From positions 1-31,426 of the forward strand of contig CALIDR010000109.1 of NCBI GenBank assembly GCA_938022295.1: DNA of 31,426 nt, read 5' to 3'. The notes below the pieces were generated by a model. The model was given only the letters and a program-made list of their open reading frames with translations. It was not told where the DNA came from and ran no database searches. Positions 1 through 12,437 of the stretch are shown here, piece by piece; position 1 is the first letter of the stretch, and each line of letters starts with the position of its first letter. The DNA is from an uncultured Burkholderiaceae bacterium. GTDB taxonomy: Bacteria > Pseudomonadota > Gammaproteobacteria > Burkholderiales > Burkholderiaceae_C. A program made the translations under genes and the position numbers.

Positions 1-46
1 CAGGGCCTTCGGGGGCGCGTCCACGCGCGCGAGTGTAGGGGCGTGC
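1..46 (-). CDS. Possible 5' end of a gene running off the left edge
   Basis: A minus-strand ATG at 46 opens a frame that stays open to the window edge and reads MHAPTLARVDAPPKAL. Most of its codons end in G or C, as in the real genes nearby, while the plus-strand frames here are less regular. Only 15-16 codons are visible and no clear ribosome binding site precedes the ATG. The product cannot be named and the call could be a chance open frame. Confidence 0.25.
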
Positions 47-103
47 ATCGCGCGGCCGTCGTTGCCGCCCCTGGCCGAGACGGGGCTCGCCCCGGCGCCG
101 GCG

Positions 104-253
104 TGCCCCGGCCGCAGGCGGGGACGCCCGCGGCGTTCGGAAGCCTGACGCGAGTGCGCTGGCACTCGCGTCAGCGCAGCCTTGCCCCGGCCGCAGGCGG
201 GGACGCCTGCGGCGTTCGCGAGCCACGGCAGGGTCCGCAGGGACCCTGCCGTG
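104..253. repeat. Two-copy composite hairpin repeat
   Basis: A 36-bp unit occurs twice, at 104-139 and 183-218, with one mismatch (C or T at the same place). Each copy is followed by a perfect 13-bp stem with a 4-nt loop: 145-157/162-174 with loop GCTG, and 224-236/241-253 with loop GCAG. The stem sequences differ between the copies although their length and loop size match. The unit itself can also form short stems (CCCCG/CGGGG and ACGCC/GGCGT). The second hairpin ends 7 bp from the hemerythrin stop codon, so it may also act as its terminator, but no U-tract follows. Confidence 0.7.
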
Positions 254-260
254 CGCCCGC

Positions 261-836
261 TCACCCCAATCCGATCGGGGCGGGGGCGGTGTGGAGGATG
301 CGCTGGAACAGCGGCCGGTACTCGTCGCTCGGCTCGTGGCCGGTCAGCGGGTCGCGGTTGGCGGCGAACGCGGCGTCGAGCTCGGCCCAGTCGGCCTCGG
401 TCAGCGCGCGGCGCGCGGCCGGCAGCACTTCCTGCTCCTCGGTGGCCATGTGCTCGAGGTAGAAGTCCACGTAGCGCTGCACCGCGTCCTCGAACGCCTG
501 CCGGCGCGGCTCGCCCATCATCTCGAATGCCAGCAGCGCGTGCTCGAGGTCGCGGATCGCGCGCTCGCCGCGCGCGTGGTCGCGGTCGAGGCGGTCGAGC
601 ACCGGCGCGATCTCGGGCGCGCGCTCGCGCAGGCGCGGGAACAGCAGCGCGCTCTCCTTCGCATGGTGCAGCCGCTCGGGAAACTCGTCGACGTAGAACA
701 GCATCGCGCGCAGCAGCGCGAAGTCGGGCAGCTGGCGCTCGCGCCGCGCCTGCGCCAGCAGCAGGCCGAGCGATCGCAGCATCGCCGCCAGCGCCTGGTG
801 TTCCTGTTCGATCACGGTCAGGCTCGAGTGCCGCAT
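261..836 (-). CDS. Hemerythrin-like domain protein
   Basis: A 191-residue cytoplasmic protein of the hemerythrin HHE family, helical bundles that hold a non-haem di-iron centre and bind or sense O2, NO or reactive species. Likely metal ligands are H13, H57/H58 with E61, H87 with E91, and H129 with E133. The start at 836 is preferred because GGAGG lies 5 nt upstream; an in-frame ATG at 848 lacks this. There is no signal peptide or membrane segment. The gene stands alone, divergent from tkt. An FNR/Dnr-like palindrome at 892-905 is centred about 62 nt upstream of the start, which suggests control by oxygen or nitrogen oxides. The family call is firm; the ligand and role are not known. Confidence 0.88.
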   Translation of the reverse strand: MRHSSLTVIEQEHQALAAMLRSLGLLLAQARRERQLPDFALLRAMLFYVDEFPERLHHAKESALLFPRLRERAPEIAPVLDRLDRDHARGERAIRDLEHALLAFEMMGEPRRQAFEDAVQRYVDFYLEHMATEEQEVLPAARRALTEADWAELDAAFAANRDPLTGHEPSDEYRPLFQRILHTAPAPIGLG

Positions 837-891
837 GGGCGCCTCCATCCGGTGGACAGCTCGCAGATTGGCACGGCCGCGCGCGACGGCC

Positions 892-905
892 TTGAGCCAT
901 GTCAA
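892..905. promoter_or_regulatory. FNR/Anr/Dnr-like binding site
   Basis: The sequence TTGAGCCATGTCAA has the TTGA-N6-TCAA layout of CRP/FNR-family boxes (FNR TTGAT-N4-ATCAA; Dnr-type boxes often end GTCAA). It lies between the divergent hemerythrin and tkt genes. If it sits at -41.5, as at class II FNR promoters, the hemerythrin transcript would start near 857 and the -10 would fall in the locally AT-rich stretch at 864-869, although that hexamer is a poor match. The regulator is not visible in the window. Confidence 0.5.
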
Positions 906-948
906 GACAAGCGTCCGGGACGCGCCGGATCCCCCTCGGGGCGCCGCA

Positions 949-954
949 TAGAAT
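949..954 (+). promoter_or_regulatory. Candidate -10 element for tkt
   Basis: TAGAAT is followed by CGGGCG in a GC-rich setting, 28 nt before the tkt ATG. It matches the sigma-70 -10 consensus at four of six bases. No convincing -35 hexamer lies at 16-18 bp spacing. Similar AATCG-type elements occur upstream of other genes in the window. Confidence 0.35.
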
Positions 955-982
955 CGGGCGCCGCATTCCCCCACCCGTACCG

Positions 983-3046
<2,064 letters not shown>

Positions 3047-3074
3047 GCCGCTTCACCAACCGAGGAGATCGACC

Positions 3075-4073
<999 letters not shown>

Positions 4074-4105
4074 CGACGCGGCGGCGGCCGCGCGCCGGCG
4101 GATCG

Positions 4106-4134
4106 GGGGCCGCATCTGCGGCCCCTTGCTCTTT
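4106..4134 (+). terminator. Intrinsic terminator after tkt-gap
   Basis: A perfect 9-bp stem (GGGGCCGCA at 4106-4114, TGCGGCCCC at 4117-4125) is followed by TTGCTCTTT. It starts 32 bp after the gap stop codon, and the T-rich tail is on the plus strand. Confidence 0.8.
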
Positions 4135-4157
4135 GCGCCGCCGCGTGCCGCACCGGC

Positions 4158-4163
4158 GAGAAT
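4158..4163 (+). promoter_or_regulatory. Candidate -10 element for the lipoprotein-protease pair
   Basis: GAGAAT followed by CGGCGC lies 16 nt before the ATG at 4180 and just after the gap terminator. It resembles the TAGAATCGG element before tkt. No -35 match is evident, so this is a weak call based on position and similarity. Confidence 0.3.
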
Positions 4164-4179
4164 CGGCGCGAGTCCACCG

Positions 4180-4524
4180 ATGCGCCGTCCGCCCCCATCC
4201 TCGCGCGCCGCGGCGCTGTTCGGCGCCTGCGCGCTCGCCGCCTGTGCGGCCGCCGCCCCGGTCGCGCAGCGGCTGCAGGTGACGACCGCCGCCGAATGGT
4301 CCGATGTCGCGGCCCTGCAAACTGCCGCCGCGCAGGCGGCCGGCGTCTCGGTGCGCGACGTGGCCGGCGTGGCGCCGCGCCGGTTCGCGCTGACGCTCGA
4401 GTGCCCCGACGCCGCCGCCTGCGCCGACGCGCGCCGGCGCCTGATCGCCTCATCGCTCGTCGTCGACGTCGCAGAAGACGCGCGCGCGCGCGCCACCCCG
4501 CCACCGCCTGGCACGACCCGCTGA
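4180..4524 (+). CDS. Small lipoprotein, possibly an I9-like protease inhibitor or chaperone
   Basis: A 114-residue protein with a signal peptide ending in the lipobox L-A-A-C, cysteine 22, so it is probably lipid-anchored. The mature part suggests a strand-helix-strand-strand-helix-strand order: RLQVTT, a helix around WSDVAALQTAAAQ, strands around VRDVAG and RRFALTLEC, a helix around DAAACADARRR, and a last strand LVVDVAEDA. This is the layout of the inhibitor I9 propeptide fold of subtilisins. The next gene, an S8 protease, starts 7 bp after this stop codon. ATG 4180 is preferred to an upstream in-frame start because it puts the basic residues and hydrophobic core at the right place. Coding and lipobox are seen; the I9 role is inference, and the family was not recognised from sequence. 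Confidence 0.75.
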   Translation: MRRPPPSSRAAALFGACALAACAAAAPVAQRLQVTTAAEWSDVAALQTAAAQAAGVSVRDVAGVAPRRFALTLECPDAAACADARRRLIASSLVVDVAEDARARATPPPPGTTR

Positions 4525-4531
4525 GGCCCCC

Positions 4532-6505
4532 ATGCGTCCTTCGATCCGGTCCGTCCTGCCGCCCGTGCTCGCCTGCGCGCTGGCGCTGCTCACCGCCGCC
4601 GCCGGCGCCGCGCCGAGCGCCGAACGCGCGCCGGCGCGCGCCGGCGCGACCCCGCCGGCCGACGAAGCGCGGGTCATCGTCCGCTTCAAGGCTGGCGTCG
4701 CTCGTGAGCGGGCGCTTGCTTTTCAGCCCGGCGTGCGCGAGCCTGCGCTGCAGATGGCGCGCACGTTGTCGATGCGGCGCGGCATCACGCTCGCCGACGG
4801 CCCGAGCGTCGATCCGCGCACGCAGGTGCTGTTCGCCTACGGCGTGTCGGCGGTGGCGCTGGCGCAGCAGCTCGCGGCCGACGACAGCGTCGAGTGGGTC
4901 GAGGTCGACCGCCGCCAGCGCGTCGCCCAGCTGCCGCGCCGGGTGCCCAACGACCCGCTGTATCCGGCCGGGCAGGCGACGCCGCCGTTCGCGGGCCAGT
5001 GGTACCTGCGCGCGCCGAACGCGCTCGAAGTCGCTGCGATCGACGCCGAAGCCGCCTGGGCGGTGACGCGCGGCGCGCCGGCGATCGTCGTCGCCGCGGT
5101 CGACACCGGCGTGCGCCCCGGCCACCCCGACCTCGCCGGCAAGCTGCTGCCGGGCTACGACTTCATCGCCGACCGCGCCACCGCCAACGACGGCGACGGC
5201 CGCGACGCCGACCCGTCGGACCCGGGCGACTGGATCACCGCCGCCGAGGACGCGAGCGGCCCGTTCCGCGGCTGCGGCGCGGCCGACAGCAGCTGGCACG
5301 GCACGCAGGTGGCCGGGCTGATCGGCGCGGCGACCGACAACGGCCTGGGCGTCGCCGGCGCCGGCTGGACGCTGCGCGTGCTGCCGGTGCGCGCGCTCGG
5401 CAAGTGCGGCGGCTTCGTTTCCGACATCGCCGCCGGCGTCCGGTGGGCTGCGGGGCTTCCGGTGCCCGGCGTGCCCGACAACCGGCACCCGGCGCGCGTG
5501 ATCAACCTCAGCCTCGGCTCGGCGAACCGCTGCGACCGCGTCTACCAGCAGGCGATCGACGACGTCGCCGCGGTCGGCGCCGTCGTCGTCGCCGCGGCCG
5601 GCAACGAAGGGCTCGCCGTCAACCAGCCGGGCAACTGCCGCGGCGTCGTCACGGTGGCCGGCGTGCGCCATGCCGGCACCAAGGTCGGCTACTCGAGCCT
5701 CGGCCCGCAGGTCACGCTGGCCGCCCCGGCCGGCAACTGCGTCAACCTGACCGGCACCTGCCTGTATCCGCTGGTGACGACGTCCAACGCCGGCACCACG
5801 GTCCCCGGCGCCGACGTCTTCACTGGCGGCGGCGACGACGCCACCCTCGGCACGAGCTTCGCCTCGCCGCTCGTCGCGGCGACGGCGGGGCTGATGCTCG
5901 CCGCCAACCCGACGCTGAGGCCGCCGTCCGTCGCCGCGCTGCTGCAGGGCGCGGCGCGGCCGTTCCCGCCGCTGCTGGACACGTCGATCCCGGTGTGCCG
6001 CGTGCCCACCGGCTTCGACGACACGCCGCAGCTGGACGAATGTCACTGCACGGTGACCACCTGCGGCGCCGGCCTGCTCGACGCCGGCGCTGCCGTCGCC
6101 GCCGCGGCCGCCACGCCGGCGCCGCCGCCGACCGCGGTGATCGACCTCGGGCCGGCGTTGCCGCGCCCCGGCGTGCCGGTCACGCTCGACGGCAGCGCGT
6201 CGACCGTGCCGGCGGGGCTGACCGTGGTCGCCTACCGCTGGGCGATCGTCGGCGGCACCGCGGGCGCCGCGTTCACCTCGCCGGCCGACGCGCCGACGGT
6301 GCAGCTCGTGGCCTCGACCGCCGGCAGCGTCGCGGTGCGGCTGACCGTCACCGACAGCCTCGGCCGTTCGGCCGAGACGACGCTGACGTTCGACGTCGTG
6401 GCCGGCGGCGGGGGCGGGGGCGGCGCCACCGGGCCGGGGTGGATCGTCGCCTTGCTGCTCGCCACGCTCGCGCTGCGGCGCGCCGGGCGCGCGCCTCAGC
6501 GCTGA
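4532..6505 (+). CDS. Secreted S8 (subtilisin-like) serine protease with PKD-like domain and GlyGly-CTERM-like tail
   Basis: A 657-residue exported protease. A signal peptide (about residues 1-28) is followed by a prodomain to about residue 145 that ends in VEWVEVDRRQRV, typical of I9 propeptides. The catalytic domain has D191 (VDTGVRPGHPDL), H256 (SSWHGTQVAG), oxyanion N358 (AAGNEG) and S442 (GTSFASPLVAA). From about residue 530 there is a proline linker and a PKD/Ig-like beta domain. The extreme C-terminus is a glycine run, a hydrophobic stretch (WIVALLLATLAL) and RRAGRAPQR, the layout of a GlyGly-CTERM sorting signal normally cut by rhombosortase. Several cysteines suggest disulfides. The preceding lipoprotein gene is 7 bp away. 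The stop region overlaps the convergent gene by 10 bp. Substrate is unknown. Confidence 0.95.
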   Translation: MRPSIRSVLPPVLACALALLTAAAGAAPSAERAPARAGATPPADEARVIVRFKAGVARERALAFQPGVREPALQMARTLSMRRGITLADGPSVDPRTQVLFAYGVSAVALAQQLAADDSVEWVEVDRRQRVAQLPRRVPNDPLYPAGQATPPFAGQWYLRAPNALEVAAIDAEAAWAVTRGAPAIVVAAVDTGVRPGHPDLAGKLLPGYDFIADRATANDGDGRDADPSDPGDWITAAEDASGPFRGCGAADSSWHGTQVAGLIGAATDNGLGVAGAGWTLRVLPVRALGKCGGFVSDIAAGVRWAAGLPVPGVPDNRHPARVINLSLGSANRCDRVYQQAIDDVAAVGAVVVAAAGNEGLAVNQPGNCRGVVTVAGVRHAGTKVGYSSLGPQVTLAAPAGNCVNLTGTCLYPLVTTSNAGTTVPGADVFTGGGDDATLGTSFASPLVAATAGLMLAANPTLRPPSVAALLQGAARPFPPLLDTSIPVCRVPTGFDDTPQLDECHCTVTTCGAGLLDAGAAVAAAAATPAPPPTAVIDLGPALPRPGVPVTLDGSASTVPAGLTVVAYRWAIVGGTAGAAFTSPADAPTVQLVASTAGSVAVRLTVTDSLGRSAETTLTFDVVAGGGGGGGATGPGWIVALLLATLALRRAGRAPQR

Positions 6506-6894
6506 CGGCAGGGCGCGAAGCCGGCGTCGAGCGCGCGCAGCCGTGCTTCGAGCGCGGGGTCGGCGGCCTCGACGCGCAGCACGACGCCGCCGTCGACCGC
6601 CACCCGCTGCCACGCGCCGGCGGGCAGGCCGGCCAGCGCCTGCTCGGCGGCGTCGGCCGCCGTGCCGGCCATCGGGCCGGCTTCCAGGCACGCCGCCGGC
6701 TCGGCGGCCGGGCCGTTGCCGCGGGCGCCGCCGGGATCGGGCACCACGCGCACCGAGTCCGGGTCGACCTGACGCGCCAGCCGCTCGGGCTCGCGCGGGC
6801 TGTCCGGCACGCCCAGCGGCGCGGGCAGCCAGCCGCGGTTCCACGCCAGCAGCAGCAGGTTCAGCGCCACCAGCACGACGACGAGCGTGCGCAT
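6496..6894 (-). CDS. Small membrane-anchored protein of the birA neighbourhood, SPOR-like
   Basis: A 132-residue protein with an N-terminal hydrophobic helix (residues 3-17, TLVVVLVALNLLLLA) and an otherwise soluble part. Its C-terminal half (ALAGLPAGAWQRVAVDGGVVLRVEAADPALEARLRAL) looks like a small alpha/beta domain, perhaps a diverged SPOR fold. Proteins of this kind follow birA, often with coaX between, in many Burkholderiales (from memory). Here it starts 28 bp after birA on the same strand, with no coaX. It is probably periplasmic and anchored by its uncleaved N-terminus. Its 3' end overlaps the convergent protease gene by 10 bp. SPOR membership is a guess. Confidence 0.75.
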   Translation of the reverse strand: MRTLVVVLVALNLLLLAWNRGWLPAPLGVPDSPREPERLARQVDPDSVRVVPDPGGARGNGPAAEPAACLEAGPMAGTAADAAEQALAGLPAGAWQRVAVDGGVVLRVEAADPALEARLRALDAGFAPCRQR

Positions 6895-6922
6895 CGCGAA
6901 GGAGCCCGGGCAGGGTCGGCGG

Positions 6923-7858
6923 TCAGCCGGGTGGATCGGCCAGCGGCCGCACGGCGACCTCGCCGCTGACGACGTCGTGCACGCGCCCGTCGTCGCCGCG
7001 CACGCGCAGCGCCCCGTCGGCGCCGACGCCGAGCGCGACGCCCTCGCGCACGTCGGCCGCGGTCGTGCGCACGCGCCGGCCCTGCAGCAGGTCGCGGCGG
7101 GCGAACGCGGCGGCGAAGGCGGCGAAGCCGTCGCCGTCGTAGCGGCGCAGCGCGCGCGCCAGCGCCGGGGCGACGCGGTGCAGGGCCTCGGGCGCCGTCA
7201 TCGCCGGCTCGAGCTCCTGCAGGCAGGCGAAGCCGGTGGCGAGGTCGCGCAGCGGCTGCGGCGCCACGTTCAGGCCGACGCCGATCACCGCCATGCGCTG
7301 GGTGCCGACGGTGACCGTCTCGATGAGGACGCCGCCGAGCTTGCGCCCCGCGCCCGGCGCGTCGAGCAGCCAGAGGTCGTTGGGCCACTTCAGGCCGATG
7401 CGCGGCGCCACGCCGTCGGCCGGCGGGTCCAGCGCATCGGCGATCGCCACCCCGACCGCCAGCGACAGCCCGCCCCAGTCGGGCGGGGCGAGCGGCACGC
7501 TGAGCGAGAACGTCAGCGACGCGCCGTGGCTCGACTGCCACAGCCGCCCCGAGCGGCCGCGGCCGTGCGTCTGGTGCTCGGCCACCAGCAGGCAGGGCTG
7601 GGTGTCGCCGGCGCGCCGGCCGTGGCTCGTGCCGGTGGCGACGGGCGGCTCGTCGAACGGCGCCGGGCCCGACGTCGGCGCGTCGACCCAGCCGCCGGCG
7701 CGGCGCGCGCGGTCGAGCAGCACCGAGTTGGTCGACGGGCAGCTCGCGACGACTTCGACCGAGATGCCCGGCAGCAGCGGCTGCAGCGCGTGCCACAGTG
7801 CCTCGGCGCGCCAGTGCAGCGGCAGCACCGCCGGAGCCGGGGGGGTCGGGGCGTCCAC
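6923..7858 (-). CDS. birA: Biotin--[acetyl-CoA-carboxylase] ligase, without HTH domain
   Basis: About 311 residues. It activates biotin with ATP and transfers it to the biotin carboxyl carrier protein. Visible motifs are PSTNS, the biotinyl-AMP loop GRGRSGRLWQS, KWPNDLWL, the lysine motif KLGGVLIE and GVGLNV, followed by the small C-terminal beta domain. There is no N-terminal winged-helix domain, so this is a group I enzyme that should not act as a biotin repressor. No ATG is available; the GTG at 7858 lies 8 bp after the SET gene stop and is preferred, while GTG 7828 is also possible. Neither has a clear ribosome binding site, so translational coupling to the SET gene is likely. A longer frame upstream overlaps the SET gene and is judged spurious. 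Confidence 0.9.
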   Translation of the reverse strand: MDAPTPPAPAVLPLHWRAEALWHALQPLLPGISVEVVASCPSTNSVLLDRARRAGGWVDAPTSGPAPFDEPPVATGTSHGRRAGDTQPCLLVAEHQTHGRGRSGRLWQSSHGASLTFSLSVPLAPPDWGGLSLAVGVAIADALDPPADGVAPRIGLKWPNDLWLLDAPGAGRKLGGVLIETVTVGTQRMAVIGVGLNVAPQPLRDLATGFACLQELEPAMTAPEALHRVAPALARALRRYDGDGFAAFAAAFARRDLLQGRRVRTTAADVREGVALGVGADGALRVRGDDGRVHDVVSGEVAVRPLADPPG

Positions 7859-7866
7859 CGCCGGCG

Positions 7867-8400
7867 TTACCGCTTCGGCGCGAGCATCGTGCCGCGGCAG
7901 CGCGGCATGCCGCAGTGGCAGGCGAACTGCCGCTTGACCTTCGGCGTGTGGCGCCCTTCGAGCATCAGGCGGTAGTCGAAGAACAGCTCTTCGCCGGGCG
8001 CGATGTCGCGCAGCGCGCGGATGAACACGCGCCCGCCGACCTCGTCGGCCTCGCAGTTCGGCTCGCACGCGTGGTTGATCCAGCGCGCCGCGTTGCCCTG
8101 GTGCGTGCCGTCGATGACGCGGCCGTCGTCGATGTGGAAATAGAACGTGTGGTCGGGGTCGGCGGGGTTCCACGGGTGGCGGCGCAGCGCCTCCTTCCAC
8201 GTGATGACCTCGCCCTTGTATTCGACGATGCGGGTGCCGGCGGCGATCGGACGCAGCGCGAACACGCCCTTGCCGTGCACGCCCGAGCGGCGCACCTGGA
8301 TGCGCCGGCCGCCCGGGCGGGCGTCGACACGGCCGCTGCCGCCGTGCCCGGCCTGGCGCAGCGCCGGGCCGGCGCCGTCGGCTCGGGGGGTCTCGCTCAT
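7867..8400 (-). CDS. SET-domain protein-lysine methyltransferase-like protein
   Basis: A 177-residue protein consisting almost wholly of a SET domain, which transfers methyl groups from S-adenosylmethionine to lysine. Visible features are HGKGVFA (residues 42-48), the NHACEPN motif (109-115, the NHxCxPN signature), the catalytic Y143 in ELFFDYR, and a Cys-rich post-SET end with C161, C163 and C168. About 30 basic, poorly ordered residues precede the domain. ATG 8400 is taken as start; ATG 8409 in frame is equally possible since neither has a good ribosome binding site. It is divergent from topB and 8 bp upstream of birA. Bacterial SET proteins are known but their targets mostly are not, and nothing here reveals the substrate. 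Confidence 0.9.
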   Translation of the reverse strand: MSETPRADGAGPALRQAGHGGSGRVDARPGGRRIQVRRSGVHGKGVFALRPIAAGTRIVEYKGEVITWKEALRRHPWNPADPDHTFYFHIDDGRVIDGTHQGNAARWINHACEPNCEADEVGGRVFIRALRDIAPGEELFFDYRLMLEGRHTPKVKRQFACHCGMPRCRGTMLAPKR

Positions 8401-8524
8401 TCGGTACATTGAGTCATGGGCGCGCGCGTGCACGCAGGTGCGCGGGCGCGCGAGAGGGCCGGATTGTAGGCACGCCGCACCGCCGGCGAGGGCACGATCG
8501 CGGCCGCACCGAATCGCGACACCG

Positions 8525-11137
<2,613 letters not shown>

Positions 11138-11142
11138 GCGCC

Positions 11143-11448
11143 GTGCCCCCCTGCGTGAGACCGCACGGCGACGCGACGCGGCTGACGGTGGCCGTCGTGC
11201 CCGGCGCCCGGCGCACCGCGGCCGACGGTCTGCACGACGGCGCGCTGCGTGTACGGCTGGCCGCACCACCGGTGGAAGGCCGCGCCAACGAGGCGCTGCT
11301 CGCGTGGCTCGCGCAGGCGCTGGGCTGCGCGCGGCGCGACGTGCGGCTCGTGCGCGGCCACGCCTCGCGGCGCAAGTGCGTCGAGGTCGACCTGCCGGCC
11401 GACGTCGTCGGCGCCCGCGTCGAGCCCCTGCTGGCGGCGCCGCGATGA
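11143..11448 (+). CDS. DUF167 (YggU-like) protein
   Basis: A 101-residue protein of the DUF167/YggU family. Characteristic parts are LTVAVVPGARRTAADGLHDGALRVRLAAPPVEGRANEALLAWLAQAL and the basic RRDVRLVRGHASRRKCVEV, corresponding to the family pattern of conserved R, P, G, AN and GxxSRxK residues. The GTG at 11143 is the only start that gives the usual length, and it lies 5 bp after topB. The stop codon overlaps the ATG of the AEC transporter (ATGA), so translation is likely coupled. The function of the family is unsettled. Confidence 0.88.
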   Translation: MPPCVRPHGDATRLTVAVVPGARRTAADGLHDGALRVRLAAPPVEGRANEALLAWLAQALGCARRDVRLVRGHASRRKCVEVDLPADVVGARVEPLLAAPR

Positions 11449-12413
11449 CGGCCGCCGTCTTCGCCAAGCTGCTCGCGATCTTCCTCACCGTCGGGCTGGG
11501 CTGGGCGGCGGCGCGGCTGCGCTGGCTCGGCGACGGCGACGGCAACGCCGGCGCGGTGCGCGTGCTGTCGGCGGTCACGTTCAACCTCTTCGTGCCGGCG
11601 CTGCTGTTCCGCACGATGGCGCGGCTCGACCTCGCGGCGCTGCCGGGGCGTACGCTGGCCGCCTACTTCGTGCCGGCGTGCGCCTACCTGCTCGTCGTCT
11701 ACGCGCTGCAGCGGCGGCGCGTCGCCACCCTCGGCCCGGCGGGCCCCGCCACCCGCGCGATCGGCGCGACCTACGGCAACGCGGTGCAGCTCGGCATCCC
11801 GCTCGCGGCGGCGCTGTTCGGCGAGACGGGGCTGGGCATCCACCTCGCGCTCGTCGCCGTGCACGGGCTCGTGCTGCTGACGGTGCTGACGGTGCTCGTC
11901 GAGGCCGACCTCGCGCGCGCCGACCGCCGCGCGGGCTGGGGCGCGACGCTGCGCAGCACGGTGCGCCACACCGTGATCCACCCGGTGGTGCTGCCGGTGC
12001 TGCTCGGCATGGCGTGGAACCTCGCCGGCTTCGGGCTGCACCCGGTCGTCGACCAGACGCTGCAGGGGCTGGGCGCGGCCGTCGTGCCGGTGTGCCTGGT
12101 GCTGATCGGCGCGTCGCTGCACGCCTACGGGGTGCGCGGCCACGTCGGCGGGGCGGTGGCGCTGTCGGCGACCAAGCTGCTCGTGCTGCCGGCGCTGGTG
12201 CTCGTCGTCGCGCGCTGGGGCTTCGGCCTGAGCGGCACCGTGCTCGCCGTCGTCGTGATGATGGCGGCGCTGCCGGTGGGCAACAACGCGCTGCTGTTCG
12301 CGACGCGCTACCGCACGCTCGAAGGCGAGGCGACGGCGGCGATCGTGCTGTCCACGCTCGCGTTCGTCGCCACGGCGTCGCTGTGGCTCGCCGTGCTCGC
12401 CGCGCTCGATTGA
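11445..12413 (+). CDS. AEC-family permease
   Basis: A 322-residue inner-membrane protein with about ten hydrophobic segments, for example KLLAIFLTVGLGWAAARL at the N-terminus and LSTLAFVATASLWLAVLAAL at the C-terminus, in two halves separated near residue 160. The segments NLFVPALLFRTMARLD and YGNAVQLGIPLAAALFGETGLGIHLALVAVHGL are typical of the auxin efflux carrier superfamily, which in bacteria includes malonate or other organic-acid transporters. Start ATG overlaps the preceding stop. proA starts 24 bp downstream. The substrate cannot be read from the sequence. Confidence 0.9.
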   Translation: MTAAVFAKLLAIFLTVGLGWAAARLRWLGDGDGNAGAVRVLSAVTFNLFVPALLFRTMARLDLAALPGRTLAAYFVPACAYLLVVYALQRRRVATLGPAGPATRAIGATYGNAVQLGIPLAAALFGETGLGIHLALVAVHGLVLLTVLTVLVEADLARADRRAGWGATLRSTVRHTVIHPVVLPVLLGMAWNLAGFGLHPVVDQTLQGLGAAVVPVCLVLIGASLHAYGVRGHVGGAVALSATKLLVLPALVLVVARWGFGLSGTVLAVVVMMAALPVGNNALLFATRYRTLEGEATAAIVLSTLAFVATASLWLAVLAALD

Positions 12414-12425
12414 CCGGCGCTGCAG

Positions 12426-12431
12426 GACAAT
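12426..12431 (+). promoter_or_regulatory. Candidate -10 element just before proA
   Basis: GACAATCGCGG begins at 12426, and only 6 nt separate GACAAT from the proA ATG. If used, the transcript would start at or next to the start codon and be leaderless. The same 11-mer occurs on the minus strand upstream of folE. No ribosome binding site is visible before proA, which fits a leaderless message. No clear -35 is present. Confidence 0.3.
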
Positions 12432-12437
12432 CGCGGG

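Noticed and set aside
869..884. Possible sigma-54 promoter (TGGCAC element) before tkt
   Set aside because: The -24 part matches TGGCAC, but the -12 part is CGCG and lacks TTGC at the right spacing.
899..982. Longer start for transketolase at 899
   Set aside because: The extra 28 residues are not like transketolase and would run through the region holding the FNR-like box and the promoter of tkt.
4671..4760. Foreign insert in the protease prodomain
   Set aside because: Some codons such as GCT and CTT are unusual, but the stretch is short and the protein sequence fits a normal prodomain.
7859..8200. Upstream extension of birA into the SET gene
   Set aside because: The extension overlaps the SET gene in another frame, is rich in Arg and Ala, and does not resemble any biotin ligase N-terminus or HTH domain.
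8147..8524. N-terminal extension of topB
   Set aside because: The TOPRIM domain starts right at ATG 8525; upstream residues do not look like protein and overlap the SET gene.
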